Of a stretch of DNA of 64,000 nucleotides, positions 31,339-39,983 are shown one piece after another. The stretch lies in the NCBI GenBank assembly GCA_017390475.1, contig JAFPBO010000033.1, positions 1-64,000 of the forward strand. The letters are read 5' to 3'. Each line of letters opens with the position of its first letter. Position 1 is the stretch's first letter. The notes under the pieces were generated by a model that saw nothing but the letters and a program-made list of their open reading frames with translations, had not been told where the DNA came from and did not search any database. This stretch comes from Loktanella sp. (GTDB lineage Bacteria > Pseudomonadota > Alphaproteobacteria > Rhodobacterales > Rhodobacteraceae). Position numbers and translations under genes: made by a program.

Positions 31339-33240
31339 ATGAAACGCACACTCGGCGTCTGCTATTACCCCGAACATTGGCCCGAAGATCAATGGGCGGA
31401 AGATGCCGCGCGCATGGTCGATGCGGGCCTGGCATGGGTGCGGATCGGCGAATTCGCCTGGCAACGGATGGAGGCCGTGCCTGGCACCCTGACATGGGAC
31501 TGGCTCGACCGCGCGATTGATGTGCTGGGCAGCGCCGGGTTGCAGGTCATCCTTGGCACGCCCACCGCGACACCGCCGCGCTGGATGCTGGATAAATATC
31601 CCGACATGCTGGCCGCCGATGCCGAAGGCCGGGCGCGCAAATTCGGATCGCGCAGGCATTATGATTTCAGCCATCAGGGCTATCGCGATGAATGCCGCCG
31701 GATCGCGCGGCTGATGGGTGAACGCTATGGCAAGAACCCGCATGTCACCGCCTGGCAGATCGACAATGAATATGATTGCCATGATACCACCCTGTCATAT
31801 TCCGATACCGCCAAACGCGGGTTTCACGACTGGCTGGCGCAGAAATACCAATCCCCCGATGCGCTGAACCGGGCCTGGGGCAATGTGTTCTGGTCGATGG
31901 ATTATGATACGTTCGATCAGATCGATTTGCCCAATCTGACGGTGACGGAACCGAACCCGTCGCATGTGCTGGATTTCCGGCGCTATAGTTCGGATCAGGT
32001 TGTTGCCTTCAACAAAGTGCAGGCGGATGAATTGCGTCGCCATACATCTGCGCCGTTGATCCACAATTACATGGGCCGGATCACGACATTTGACCATTGG
32101 AAGGTCGGTGCCGATCTGGATGTCGCGTCATGGGACAGTTACCCGATCGGCTTTCTTTCAGACCGGCTGGAAGGATCAGCCAAGGAAAAGGCGACATTCC
32201 TGCGGCAGGGTCACCCTGATATGCAGGCTTTCCATCATGATCTGTATCGCGCGGTCGGTAAGGGGCGGCTTTGGGTGATGGAACAGCAACCCGGCCCGGT
32301 GAACTGGGCGCCCTATAACCCTGCCCCGCTGCCCGGCATGGCCCGGCTCTGGGCTTGGGAGGCGTTTGCCCATGGGGCTGAAACCGTCTGCTATTTCCGC
32401 TGGCGGCAGGCCCCTTTCGCGCAGGAACAGAACCACGCGGGATTGCTGCGGCCTGATTCTGCGCCTGCCCCTGCGTTGGGTGAATGCCGTCAGGTGGCCG
32501 ATGAGATCGCAACGCTGACCGATGTCGGCACGGCACAGGCGCAGGCCGCGCTTGTCTTCGATTACGAAAGCGCCTGGGCTTGGGAGACCCAGCCGCAGGG
32601 CGCGGATTTCGAGGCGTTTCGTCTGGCCTTTGCCGCCTATCGCGCGCTGCGCCGGGCCGGGCTGAATATTGACATCCTGCCGCCCGACTGTGCCGATCTG
32701 TCCGCCTACAAGCTGGTGCTGGCACCCGGCCTGATGACGATTTCCGACCCTTTGCGCGCCGCGCTGGCCAGTTTCAAAGGCATCGCCCTGATTGGCCCAC
32801 GTACCGGCACCAAGACTGCTGATCTGGCGATACCCAATCCGCTTGGCCCAGCCCTACCCGATACCGATCTGTCGGTGGTACTGACTGAAAGCATCCCACC
32901 CGATGCCAAGATCAAACTGCAAGGCGGCGGCACCTTCCGGCATTGGTTCGAACATCTGGAAGGTCATGCCCCTGTGCATCTGTCCACCAAGTCAGGCCAG
33001 CCCGCGATCATGGGCGGCGATCATCTGCGCTATCTGGCGGGCTGGCCGGATGACGCGACCTTTGACGCAATCATCGGCGGGCTGTGTGATGCGGTGGACC
33101 TGCCCAGCTATACTTTGCCCGAAGGATTGCGGATCAGGGATAGTGCAACGCATCGTTTCGTGTTCAATTACGCCCCAATTGCCCAGATCTGGAACGGCGC
33201 GATCGTGCCAGCGGCAGGGGTGCATTGGGAGGTATTGTGA
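31339..33240 (+). CDS. Beta-galactosidase, glycoside hydrolase family 42
   Basis: A 633-aa GH42 enzyme with the N-terminal CYYPEHWPEDQWAEDAARM signature. The acid/base is Glu144 in WQIDNEYDCH and the nucleophile Glu315 in VMEQQPGPVNWAPYN. A trimerisation domain and a C-terminal beta domain follow the barrel. No signal peptide is seen, so imported beta-galactosides are cleaved in the cytoplasm. It lies 40 bp after the lactonase gene and its TGA overlaps the mutarotase ATG (TGATG). Confidence 0.93.
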   Translation: MKRTLGVCYYPEHWPEDQWAEDAARMVDAGLAWVRIGEFAWQRMEAVPGTLTWDWLDRAIDVLGSAGLQVILGTPTATPPRWMLDKYPDMLAADAEGRARKFGSRRHYDFSHQGYRDECRRIARLMGERYGKNPHVTAWQIDNEYDCHDTTLSYSDTAKRGFHDWLAQKYQSPDALNRAWGNVFWSMDYDTFDQIDLPNLTVTEPNPSHVLDFRRYSSDQVVAFNKVQADELRRHTSAPLIHNYMGRITTFDHWKVGADLDVASWDSYPIGFLSDRLEGSAKEKATFLRQGHPDMQAFHHDLYRAVGKGRLWVMEQQPGPVNWAPYNPAPLPGMARLWAWEAFAHGAETVCYFRWRQAPFAQEQNHAGLLRPDSAPAPALGECRQVADEIATLTDVGTAQAQAALVFDYESAWAWETQPQGADFEAFRLAFAAYRALRRAGLNIDILPPDCADLSAYKLVLAPGLMTISDPLRAALASFKGIALIGPRTGTKTADLAIPNPLGPALPDTDLSVVLTESIPPDAKIKLQGGGTFRHWFEHLEGHAPVHLSTKSGQPAIMGGDHLRYLAGWPDDATFDAIIGGLCDAVDLPSYTLPEGLRIRDSATHRFVFNYAPIAQIWNGAIVPAAGVHWEVL

Positions 33241-34187
33241 TGCAGGTTTTCGGCACGACAAAAGACGGCAAAGAGGTGCAGGCTATCAAACTGCAAGCGG
33301 GCGATCTGACGGTCACTCTGCTGACCTATGGCGCGCGGTTGCAGGATGTCCGGCTGGCGGGTGTTGCTCATTCCCTGACCATCGGGTCAGATGATCTGGC
33401 CGATTACGAAGGCGCGATGCTGTATCATGGCGCGCTGGTCGGCCCGATTGCCAACCGGATCGGCAATGCCCGGATCCGGCTTGACGGGATGATGTATGAG
33501 CTGGAACGCAATGAAGACGGGCAGCGCCATCTGCATTCCGGCGCGGAAGGTCTGCATGCGCAGGTCTGGGATGTGATTGCGGTGACAGAAAACACCGCCA
33601 CTTTGACGCTTGATCTGCCCGACGGGATGGCCGGATTGCCCGGCAAGCGGCGGATCACGGCGAGGTTTGCACTTAGCGCACCTGACACGCTGACCATGAC
33701 AATCACTGGCACAAGCGACACAGCGACGGTGATGAATTTCGCCAATCATGCTTATTGGAACCTCGATGGCGCGGCGACGTGGCATGGCCACCGGATGAAG
33801 ATCGCGGCGGATCATTACCTGCCGATTGACGCCGCCACCTGCCCCACGGGGGATGTCACGGATGTCACCGGTACCGATATGGATTTCCGCGATGGCCCGG
33901 TCATGGGGCCGCAGACGCCCGCGCTAGACCACAACTTCTGCCTGTCAGAGGGAATTGAACCGCAGCGTGACGTGCTGTGGCTGACCGGCCAGAGCGGCGT
34001 GAACATGGTGATGGCCACGAATCTGCCCGGCATGCAGGTTTTTGACGGCCGCCCCGGCCATGGCGCGCTGGCGCTGGAAGCACAGCATTGGCCCGACGCA
34101 CCGAACCATGCGCATTTTCCGCAGATCAAGATCGCGGCGGGTGAGACTTATGAACAGGTCACATCATGGCGGTTTGTGCGATCCTGA
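33240..34187 (+). CDS. galM: Galactose mutarotase (aldose 1-epimerase)
   Basis: A 315-aa beta-sandwich epimerase that interconverts alpha- and beta-galactose released by the two glycosidases. Key residues are in GPIANRIGNARI, NFANHAYWNLDG (catalytic histidine), LDHNFCLSEG and the glutamate of LALEAQHWPDAPNH. It is the last gene of the operon and converges on the hydroxyisourate hydrolase gene with a 1-nt gap. Having it here is logical because the dehydrogenase normally prefers one anomer. Confidence 0.92.
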   Translation: MQVFGTTKDGKEVQAIKLQAGDLTVTLLTYGARLQDVRLAGVAHSLTIGSDDLADYEGAMLYHGALVGPIANRIGNARIRLDGMMYELERNEDGQRHLHSGAEGLHAQVWDVIAVTENTATLTLDLPDGMAGLPGKRRITARFALSAPDTLTMTITGTSDTATVMNFANHAYWNLDGAATWHGHRMKIAADHYLPIDAATCPTGDVTDVTGTDMDFRDGPVMGPQTPALDHNFCLSEGIEPQRDVLWLTGQSGVNMVMATNLPGMQVFDGRPGHGALALEAQHWPDAPNHAHFPQIKIAAGETYEQVTSWRFVRS

Positions 34188-34188
34188 T

Positions 34189-34533
34189 TCAACTGCCCCG
34201 ATAGGTCGAAAACCCGAAAGGCGAAACCAGCAGCGGCACATGGTAATGTGACGCCGGATCGCTGATGCCAAAGCGGATCGGGATATCGTCCAGAAATCGC
34301 GGGTCATCGCTGCGGCCAAAATAATCACCCGCCTCAAAAACCAGCTCATACCGGCCAACCGCAAAATCGGCAGCAGGCAGGATAGGGCTGTCCGTGCGGC
34401 CATCGGCATTGGTGGTCATGGTAACAAGATGCACCCTGTCGTCCGCATCGTACCGATACAGATTGACCCGCATGCCTGCCGCAGGCACACCATTGGCCGT
34501 GTCCAAGACATGAGTCGTCAGAAAGCCGGTCAT
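34189..34533 (-). CDS. uraH: 5-hydroxyisourate hydrolase (transthyretin-like)
   Basis: A 114-aa member of the transthyretin-related HIUase family, which opens 5-hydroxyisourate in uric acid breakdown. The diagnostic elements are present: LTTHVLDTANGVPA with the first histidine, the central TNADGRTDSPIL with its arginine, the HYHVPLL block and the C-terminal YRGS. The start at 34533 follows AAAGGG by 5 nt; a GTG at 34539 is an alternative. No urate oxidase or OHCU decarboxylase gene is nearby, so the gene is an orphan of the pathway in this window. Confidence 0.93.
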   Translation of the reverse strand: MTGFLTTHVLDTANGVPAAGMRVNLYRYDADDRVHLVTMTTNADGRTDSPILPAADFAVGRYELVFEAGDYFGRSDDPRFLDDIPIRFGISDPASHYHVPLLVSPFGFSTYRGS

Positions 34534-34618
34534 TTTCACCCTTTCGCCGTTCGGAAATTGCGCCCCAAAGCGGATAAATTGTCATTCATGTCGTGCCGCG
34601 ATCCGCTGTCGCACCCCA

Positions 34619-34646
34619 ATGACACAAGCATGAAAGTTGCTATATG
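34619..34646 (+). promoter_or_regulatory. Candidate promoter of cydAB
   Basis: ATGACA and TATATG, separated by 16 bp, lie about 30 bp before the cydA start. The 143-bp gap shared with the divergent uraH gene shows no perfect FNR-type TTGAT-N4-ATCAA site, so oxygen control is not evident from the sequence. Confidence 0.35.
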
Positions 34647-34676
34647 TAGAGCATCAAAGCGTAAAGGTGCAAAGCC

Positions 34677-36068
34677 ATGATGGAAACACTTCTCCTGTCC
34701 CGCATCCAGTTTGCGGCGAATATTTCGTTCCACATTCTGTTCCCGACGATCACCATCGCCCTGGGATGGGTGCTTCTGTTCTTCAAGATCCGCTATAACA
34801 TGACCGGCCAGGATCGCTGGATGGAGGCGTATCGTTTCTGGGTCAAGATCTTTGCTTTGTCCTTTGCCCTGGGCGTCGTGTCCGGCATCACCATGTCATT
34901 CCAGTTCGGTACCAACTGGCCGGGCTTCATGGAAATCGTCGGCAATATCGCCGGTCCGCTGCTGGCCTATGAAATCATGACCGCCTTTTTCCTGGAGGCA
35001 GTGTTTCTGGGCATCATGCTGTTCGGGTTCAGCCGGGTGCCGAACTGGCTGCATACGCTGGCGACCTTTCTGGTGGCTTTCGGGACGCTGATGTCGGCGT
35101 TCTGGATCATTGTGCTGAATTCATGGATGCATACGCCCCAGGGGTTCGAGATGCGCGACGGCGTGGCACATGCCACAGATTGGTTCGCCATCGTCTTTAA
35201 CCCGTCGATGCCATACCGCTTTACCCATATGGTGCTGGCAAGTTTCCTGACGGTCAGCTTCCTGATCGCCGGTGTCAGTGCCTTCCGCTGGCTGATCGGC
35301 GGGCGCACGGCTGGTGTGCGGGTGGCGCTGAAAACCGCTGTCGTCACGGCGGCGCTGTTGATGCCGGTGCAGATCCTTGTCGGCGATATGCATGGTCTGA
35401 ACACGAAAGAATACCAGCCTGCCAAAGTCGCCGCGATGGAAGGGCATTGGGAAACCGGTGGCAATGTGCCGCTGATCCTGTTCGCCCTGCCCGATCAAGA
35501 GGCGCGCGAAAACCGGTTCGAGATCGGAATACCTAATCTCGCCTCGTACATCCTGACCCATACCTGGGATGGTGAGGTGCAGGGGCTGAACGATTTCGTT
35601 GCCGAAGATGGCACGGTCCTGCACCCGCGCGTGGCCCCCGTGTTCTGGTCGTTCCGGGTGATGATCGGCACCGGCGTGGCGATGCTGCTGCTGAGTTGGA
35701 CCGCCTGTGCCATGATGCTGCGTCGCAGGCGCGGAGTTGAAGGCCTGCCCAAGCCGATGCTTTACGCCTTTGTCGCGATGTCCTTCAGCGGCTGGATCGC
35801 CACCCTCGCGGGCTGGTACACGACCGAGATCGGGCGACAACCATGGCTGGTTCAGGGTGTGATGACCACGGCAGAGGCTGTCGCCGATGTCCCCGCGCCG
35901 ATGGTTCTGGGCACGCTGATCGCCTATCTGGTGGTTTATGCGCTGCTGCTGTCGGCCTATATCTACGTGATTTTCTATCTGGCGCGGAAAATGTCGCGCG
36001 GTGAAGATATCGGCACCCGCGTGGCACCTGCCCCCGCAGCTGCCCCCAAAGCCATCCCGGCGGAGTGA
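34677..36068 (+). CDS. cydA: Cytochrome bd-type quinol oxidase subunit I (CIO type)
   Basis: A 463-aa integral membrane oxidase subunit that oxidises quinol and reduces oxygen at haems b558, b595 and d. The N-terminal SRIQFAANISFHILFPTITI carries His19, a haem ligand, and the second histidine is in RFTHM. The conserved GRQPW near the C-terminal third (TEIGRQPWLVQGV) is present. The Q-loop is short, as in cyanide-insensitive oxidases of proteobacteria. AAAGG lies 8 nt upstream of the start. cydB follows after 5 bp; cydDC are not in the window. Confidence 0.94.
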   Translation: MMETLLLSRIQFAANISFHILFPTITIALGWVLLFFKIRYNMTGQDRWMEAYRFWVKIFALSFALGVVSGITMSFQFGTNWPGFMEIVGNIAGPLLAYEIMTAFFLEAVFLGIMLFGFSRVPNWLHTLATFLVAFGTLMSAFWIIVLNSWMHTPQGFEMRDGVAHATDWFAIVFNPSMPYRFTHMVLASFLTVSFLIAGVSAFRWLIGGRTAGVRVALKTAVVTAALLMPVQILVGDMHGLNTKEYQPAKVAAMEGHWETGGNVPLILFALPDQEARENRFEIGIPNLASYILTHTWDGEVQGLNDFVAEDGTVLHPRVAPVFWSFRVMIGTGVAMLLLSWTACAMMLRRRRGVEGLPKPMLYAFVAMSFSGWIATLAGWYTTEIGRQPWLVQGVMTTAEAVADVPAPMVLGTLIAYLVVYALLLSAYIYVIFYLARKMSRGEDIGTRVAPAPAAAPKAIPAE

Positions 36069-36073
36069 ATGAC

Positions 36074-37084
36074 ATGAATACTTTTGGTGATCCGGCGATC
36101 TGGCTACCCTTTGTCTTTGCCGGTCTGATGGGGGTATCCATCCTGATCTATGTGGTTCTGGACGGGTTCGATCTGGGCGTGGGGGTCTTGTTCCCCTTCG
36201 CCGATGACGATGAAAAGGACCGCATGATCGCATCGATCGGGCCGTTCTGGGATGCGAACGAAACTTGGCTGGTGCTGGCGGTTGGGCTGTTGCTGGTGGC
36301 ATTCCCTGTCGCGCATGGTGCGATTCTGACAGCGCTTTACCTGCCGGTAGCGATCATGCTGATCGGGCTGATCCTGCGCGGTGTGGCATTTGAATTCCGC
36401 GCCAAGGCCCCGGCCCCGCACAAGCACCTTTGGAACAATGCGTTTTTTGCCGGGTCGCTGATGACATCGCTGTCGCAGGGTTTCATGCTGGGCATGTATA
36501 TCATGGGTCTGCAATGGACCTGGGCCAATGCCGGTTTTGCGCTGCTGACAGCGGTGTTCCTGACCGTTGGCTATAGTTTCATCGGCGCGACCTGGGTGAT
36601 CCACAAGACCGATGAATATCTGCAACGCAAAGCGGTGGATTGGGCGAAAGGCGGGATCTGGGGGCTGGTTCTTGGCATCGGGCTGATCTCGATGGCGACA
36701 CCGCTGGTCTCTGCGCGGATTTTCGACAAATGGTTCAGCTGGCCAGAGGCGCTGTATCTGTCGCCCTTGCCAATCATCTCTGCCTTGCTGGTCATCTGGC
36801 TGTGGTGGATGCTGCGACGCATGCCGTATATGAACGACCGCTGGTCATGGTTACCCTTTGCAGCCGCGACATCGTTGTGGGTCATGGCTTTCGGCGGGAT
36901 GGCTTATAGTTTCTATCCCTATGTTGTGCCGGAACAGCTGACGATCTACGAATCCGCCAGTGCGCCGGAAAGCCTGTTCATCATTCTGATCGGCACGATG
37001 TTCGTGTTGCCCACGATCATGGGCTATACGATCCTTGCTTACACCGTGTTTCGCGGCAAGGCGACAGAGCTTCGCTACGACTAG
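36074..37084 (+). CDS. cydB: Cytochrome bd-type quinol oxidase subunit II
   Basis: A 336-aa membrane subunit with about eight to nine hydrophobic segments that forms the heterodimer with CydA. Signature stretches are LDGFDLGVGVLFPF, GPFWDANETWLVLAVGLL and FRAKAPAPHKHLWN. CGGAG, which overlaps the cydA stop, sits 8 nt before the ATG at 36074, chosen over the GTG at 36065. An inverted repeat follows the stop. Confidence 0.94.
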   Translation: MNTFGDPAIWLPFVFAGLMGVSILIYVVLDGFDLGVGVLFPFADDDEKDRMIASIGPFWDANETWLVLAVGLLLVAFPVAHGAILTALYLPVAIMLIGLILRGVAFEFRAKAPAPHKHLWNNAFFAGSLMTSLSQGFMLGMYIMGLQWTWANAGFALLTAVFLTVGYSFIGATWVIHKTDEYLQRKAVDWAKGGIWGLVLGIGLISMATPLVSARIFDKWFSWPEALYLSPLPIISALLVIWLWWMLRRMPYMNDRWSWLPFAAATSLWVMAFGGMAYSFYPYVVPEQLTIYESASAPESLFIILIGTMFVLPTIMGYTILAYTVFRGKATELRYD

Positions 37085-37096
37085 CCGCAGGGTGAT

Positions 37097-37147
37097 GTGT
37101 CAAATCGGCAGAATCGGTTTGACACCCCCCCGCCACTTGCGTAATCG
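37097..37147 (+). promoter_or_regulatory. Inverted repeat after cydB containing a candidate tRNA promoter
   Basis: GTGTCAAA (37097-37104) and TTTGACAC (37118-37125) are perfect complements 13 nt apart and may end the cydAB transcript. The right arm contains TTGACA (37119-37124), followed 17 bp later by a poor TAATCG, 15 bp before the tRNA. The same sequence may thus serve as terminator stem and -35 element. Confidence 0.35.
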
Positions 37148-37161
37148 GACGCTCATGGTTT

Positions 37162-37238
37162 GGCGCGGTAGCTCAGTTGGTTAGAGCGATCGACTCATAA
37201 TCGATAGGTCGGGAGTTCAAGTCTCCCCCACGCCACCA
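37162..37238 (+). tRNA. tRNA with CAU anticodon (elongator tRNA-Met or tRNA-Ile2)
   Basis: A 77-nt cloverleaf: acceptor GGCGCGG/CCACGCC, D-arm GCTC...GAGC, anticodon stem ATCGA/TCGAT with loop CTCATAA, T-arm GGGAG/CTCCC with loop TTCAAGT, and encoded ACCA. The acceptor stem has one C-A mismatch at position 5-68. It is not an initiator, because the initiator's G-C run in the anticodon stem is absent. A CAU anticodon alone cannot separate elongator methionine from the lysidine-modified isoleucine tRNA; the ATCGA/TCGAT stem resembles Ile2 of E. coli. Confidence 0.93.
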
Positions 37239-37296
37239 CCCTTCCCCTTGCCAACAAACCGCCGTAGCGTGCCGCAAACCGCACGAAAGGCATGCC

Positions 37297-38709
37297 ATGT
37301 CCGTCCTCGACAAGATTACAGCCGCTATCGGCGCTGACCGTATCCTGACAGGCAAGGATGCTGCCCCTTATGGCACCGACTGGACCGGTGCCTATACCTC
37401 TGCCCCGCTGGCCGTTTTGCGCCCCACGACAACGGCAGAGGTGTCGGCGATCATGCAGATCGCCCATGCCACCCGCACCCCTGTCGTGCCTGCCGCCGGG
37501 CGCACCGGGCTGACCGGGGCGACGACAGCCGATGGCGCGCTGGTGCTGTCGGTCGAACGGCTCAACCAGATCACAGAGATCAATGTTGCGGGCCGCACCG
37601 CCACGGTGGGCGCGGGTGTGATCTTGTCCAATCTGCATGATGCAGCGGCCAGACATGACCTGATCTTTGCGCTGACCTTGGGCGCACGGGGGTCGGCGAT
37701 GATCGGCGGGCTGCTGTCCACCAATGCAGGCGGGTCCAATGTGGTGCGCTATGGCAGCACGCGCGGCCTATGTCTGGGGCTGGAGGTCGTGTTGGCCGAT
37801 GGCCGCGTGATGAATCTGATGTCTGCGCTGCACAAAGATAATTCCGGGCTTGATCTGCGCAATCTGATCATCGGCGCGGAAGGCACATTGGGCATCATCA
37901 CCGCTGCCGTGCTGAAACTGCACCCCAAACCGCTGGCCTATGCCACCGCCATGGTCGCGGTGCCGTCGCTGGACGATGCTTTGGCCTTGCTGCATCGGTT
38001 GCAAGCCGAAACCGGCAACGGGGTCGAAGCGTTTGAATATATGCCGCGCAGCTATATCGCCAAGCACCGCCAGATGTTCCCTGAGATGCCGCCGCCTTTT
38101 GACCAAGCCTATGACGTCAACATCATGATCGAAGTCGCCGCCACCATGGCGCGCGATGCCACCCCCGGCCCCGATGGGCAAGTGCCGGTGGTGACGCTGT
38201 TGGAGGATATCCTGGGCCAGATGCTGGAAGACGGCACCTTGCTGGACGCGGTAGTCGCGCAGAATGACAGCCAGCGCCAGCAAATCTGGAAACGGCGCGA
38301 GGATGCGGGCCATGTGGCGTTTTTCGGCGGGCATTTCGTGAATACCGATGTGGCGCTGCCCTTGGACAAGGTCGCAGCCTTCGAGGTCGCCCTGACCCCA
38401 AAACTGAAGGCCATCGACCCGGATGTCGACGAAGTGCTGGTCGCGCATCTGGGCGACGGCAATATCCACCACACCAGCTATATCAGCTGCAATGACCCGG
38501 CAGTGATGCAATTGCTGGTCGCAGCGGTCGAGGATGTGGTGCAGGACCTTGGCGGGTCCTTCAGCGCCGAACATGGCGTCGGGATTTCCAAGATCGAGAC
38601 GATGCGGCGGCGCAAGGACCCGGTGGCACTGGACGTCATGCGCGCGGTCAAGGCGGCGCTTGATCCCCATAACATCCTGAACCCCGGCAAGGTTATTCCG
38701 CCTGTCTGA
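37297..38709 (+). CDS. FAD-binding oxidoreductase (GlcD / D-2-hydroxyacid dehydrogenase family)
   Basis: A 470-aa VAO-type flavoprotein. The FAD domain shows VPAAGRTGLTGATT, GLLSTNAGGSNVVRYG and IIGAEGTLGIITAAVLKLHP; the C-terminal cap has VAHLGDGNIHHTSYI and SAEHGVGISK, ending LDPHNILNPGKVIPP. These features fit D-lactate, glycolate or D-2-hydroxyglutarate dehydrogenases that feed electrons to quinone or an electron-transfer flavoprotein. No partner gene (glcE/F, etfAB) is adjacent, so the substrate is open. It is the first protein gene after the tRNA. Confidence 0.87.
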   Translation: MSVLDKITAAIGADRILTGKDAAPYGTDWTGAYTSAPLAVLRPTTTAEVSAIMQIAHATRTPVVPAAGRTGLTGATTADGALVLSVERLNQITEINVAGRTATVGAGVILSNLHDAAARHDLIFALTLGARGSAMIGGLLSTNAGGSNVVRYGSTRGLCLGLEVVLADGRVMNLMSALHKDNSGLDLRNLIIGAEGTLGIITAAVLKLHPKPLAYATAMVAVPSLDDALALLHRLQAETGNGVEAFEYMPRSYIAKHRQMFPEMPPPFDQAYDVNIMIEVAATMARDATPGPDGQVPVVTLLEDILGQMLEDGTLLDAVVAQNDSQRQQIWKRREDAGHVAFFGGHFVNTDVALPLDKVAAFEVALTPKLKAIDPDVDEVLVAHLGDGNIHHTSYISCNDPAVMQLLVAAVEDVVQDLGGSFSAEHGVGISKIETMRRRKDPVALDVMRAVKAALDPHNILNPGKVIPPV

Positions 38710-38712
38710 CTG

Positions 38713-39849
38713 TCACCGCGCCTTGTCAGCGCCACCTGCCAGAAAGAACCGCACCATCTGGGTCGAGGCGTCGGGGCCATTGGCATCGGTATATGACCCC
38801 GCCACACGACCACCCGACCAGGCGTGACCGGCCCCTTGCAGCAGCCAGAGTTCCAGCGCGCCGGGCGCGCCATCCCCGGAAAATTCGCTGCGGGTATAGC
38901 CGACCTTGCGCACCGCATTGCGCGTGATACGGGTGGCTGTCGGGGCGTCGCCCAATGCCGCTGTGACCAGATGGGATGCGTTCGACAGGTGCACCGTACC
39001 ATCGGCGTCGCCCTGAAAGATGATCCGGCGCACCGGGCTGTGTTTTGCCCGGATCACCGCCGGGGCGGACCCGCCGGGCGCGCCGCTGCGCATCGCCCCC
39101 ACTGCGGATGACACATCCCGCGCCGCGCCGCGTGCCAGCCCGGAATGAATCCCCGCCGCCGCAAAGACATCGGGATAGACATCGACCAGAATCGCCGCCA
39201 TCGCCCCGCCCGCCGACAGGCCCGCGACGAAAACCTGGTCGCGTGGAACGTCCAGTTCGCGCATCAGCTTGCGGGTCAGGGATGCCAGAATCGCAGGTTC
39301 CCCCATGCCCCGCATCTGATGCCGGGCGACGAACCAGTTCCAGCAACCGCGCGCATTATGGCGTTGCGTCTGCGCCGGATAAGCCACCGCCAGCCCATGC
39401 TTTTCAGCCACCGCATTCATATGGGTACCGATCGCGAAATCATCGGGGTTCTGGCCACAGCCATGCAGCATCAAGATCAACCCTCTGGGGGCCTTAGGCG
39501 CGCTGGCAGGCAGATAGAGCTGATAGCCGCGCGTGCCCTGCGCGCAACGATGCTGACGCGCCAGATACTGCGCGCCCTGCGGCACACGCGGGGCGACCGG
39601 ACGCGTGATAGGCGCCTGACGGTTGCCGGGAATCATACCCTGCGCGACACGCATATTCTTGACCATGGTCCCGAAGGCATGGCCGGCAGCGGTTGCCTGA
39701 CTATTGCCGGCTTTGCCCCGTTTTGGCGTTGCCGCCGTAAACGGCGCAAAGGCAGAGGCGATCAGGATAGATTGGCTTTTCTTGGTCAGTTTGGCCGGGC
39801 GCATCATACGCTGCATCCGGCGCATATTGGCGGCAAGTGACTTGGGCAT
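38713..39849 (-). CDS. PHB depolymerase-family esterase
   Basis: A 378-aa alpha/beta hydrolase of the Esterase_phb family. The oxyanion-hole region is ILMLHGCGQNPDDFA, the nucleophile lies in VAGLSAGGAMA and the C-terminal histidine in QGAGHAWSGG. Unlike secreted depolymerases, its first 80 residues are basic and contain no clear signal peptide, so it may act inside the cell on PHB oligomers or other esters. AAGGAA lies 7 nt before the ATG. It converges on the FAD oxidoreductase gene. Confidence 0.82.
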   Translation of the reverse strand: MPKSLAANMRRMQRMMRPAKLTKKSQSILIASAFAPFTAATPKRGKAGNSQATAAGHAFGTMVKNMRVAQGMIPGNRQAPITRPVAPRVPQGAQYLARQHRCAQGTRGYQLYLPASAPKAPRGLILMLHGCGQNPDDFAIGTHMNAVAEKHGLAVAYPAQTQRHNARGCWNWFVARHQMRGMGEPAILASLTRKLMRELDVPRDQVFVAGLSAGGAMAAILVDVYPDVFAAAGIHSGLARGAARDVSSAVGAMRSGAPGGSAPAVIRAKHSPVRRIIFQGDADGTVHLSNASHLVTAALGDAPTATRITRNAVRKVGYTRSEFSGDGAPGALELWLLQGAGHAWSGGRVAGSYTDANGPDASTQMVRFFLAGGADKAR

Positions 39850-39889
39850 CAGGATTTCCTTAAAAGGGTTTATCCTCCCCTTGTCCTTA

Positions 39890-39903
39890 TAACACGGGTG
39901 TTA
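39890..39903. promoter_or_regulatory. 14-bp palindrome in the esterase promoter
   Basis: TAACAC and GTGTTA around GG form a near-ideal dyad about 40 bp before the esterase start. On the minus strand it overlaps a TATAAG that could be the -10 element, so it would suit a repressor operator. No regulator gene lies nearby. Confidence 0.4.
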
Positions 39904-39983
39904 CGAAAACGTTCCTATCAATCGATGCAAGACCCGCAACCTGTGCCCCAATGGCGACAGCTGCGATGAGCAGTCATCCCCGC

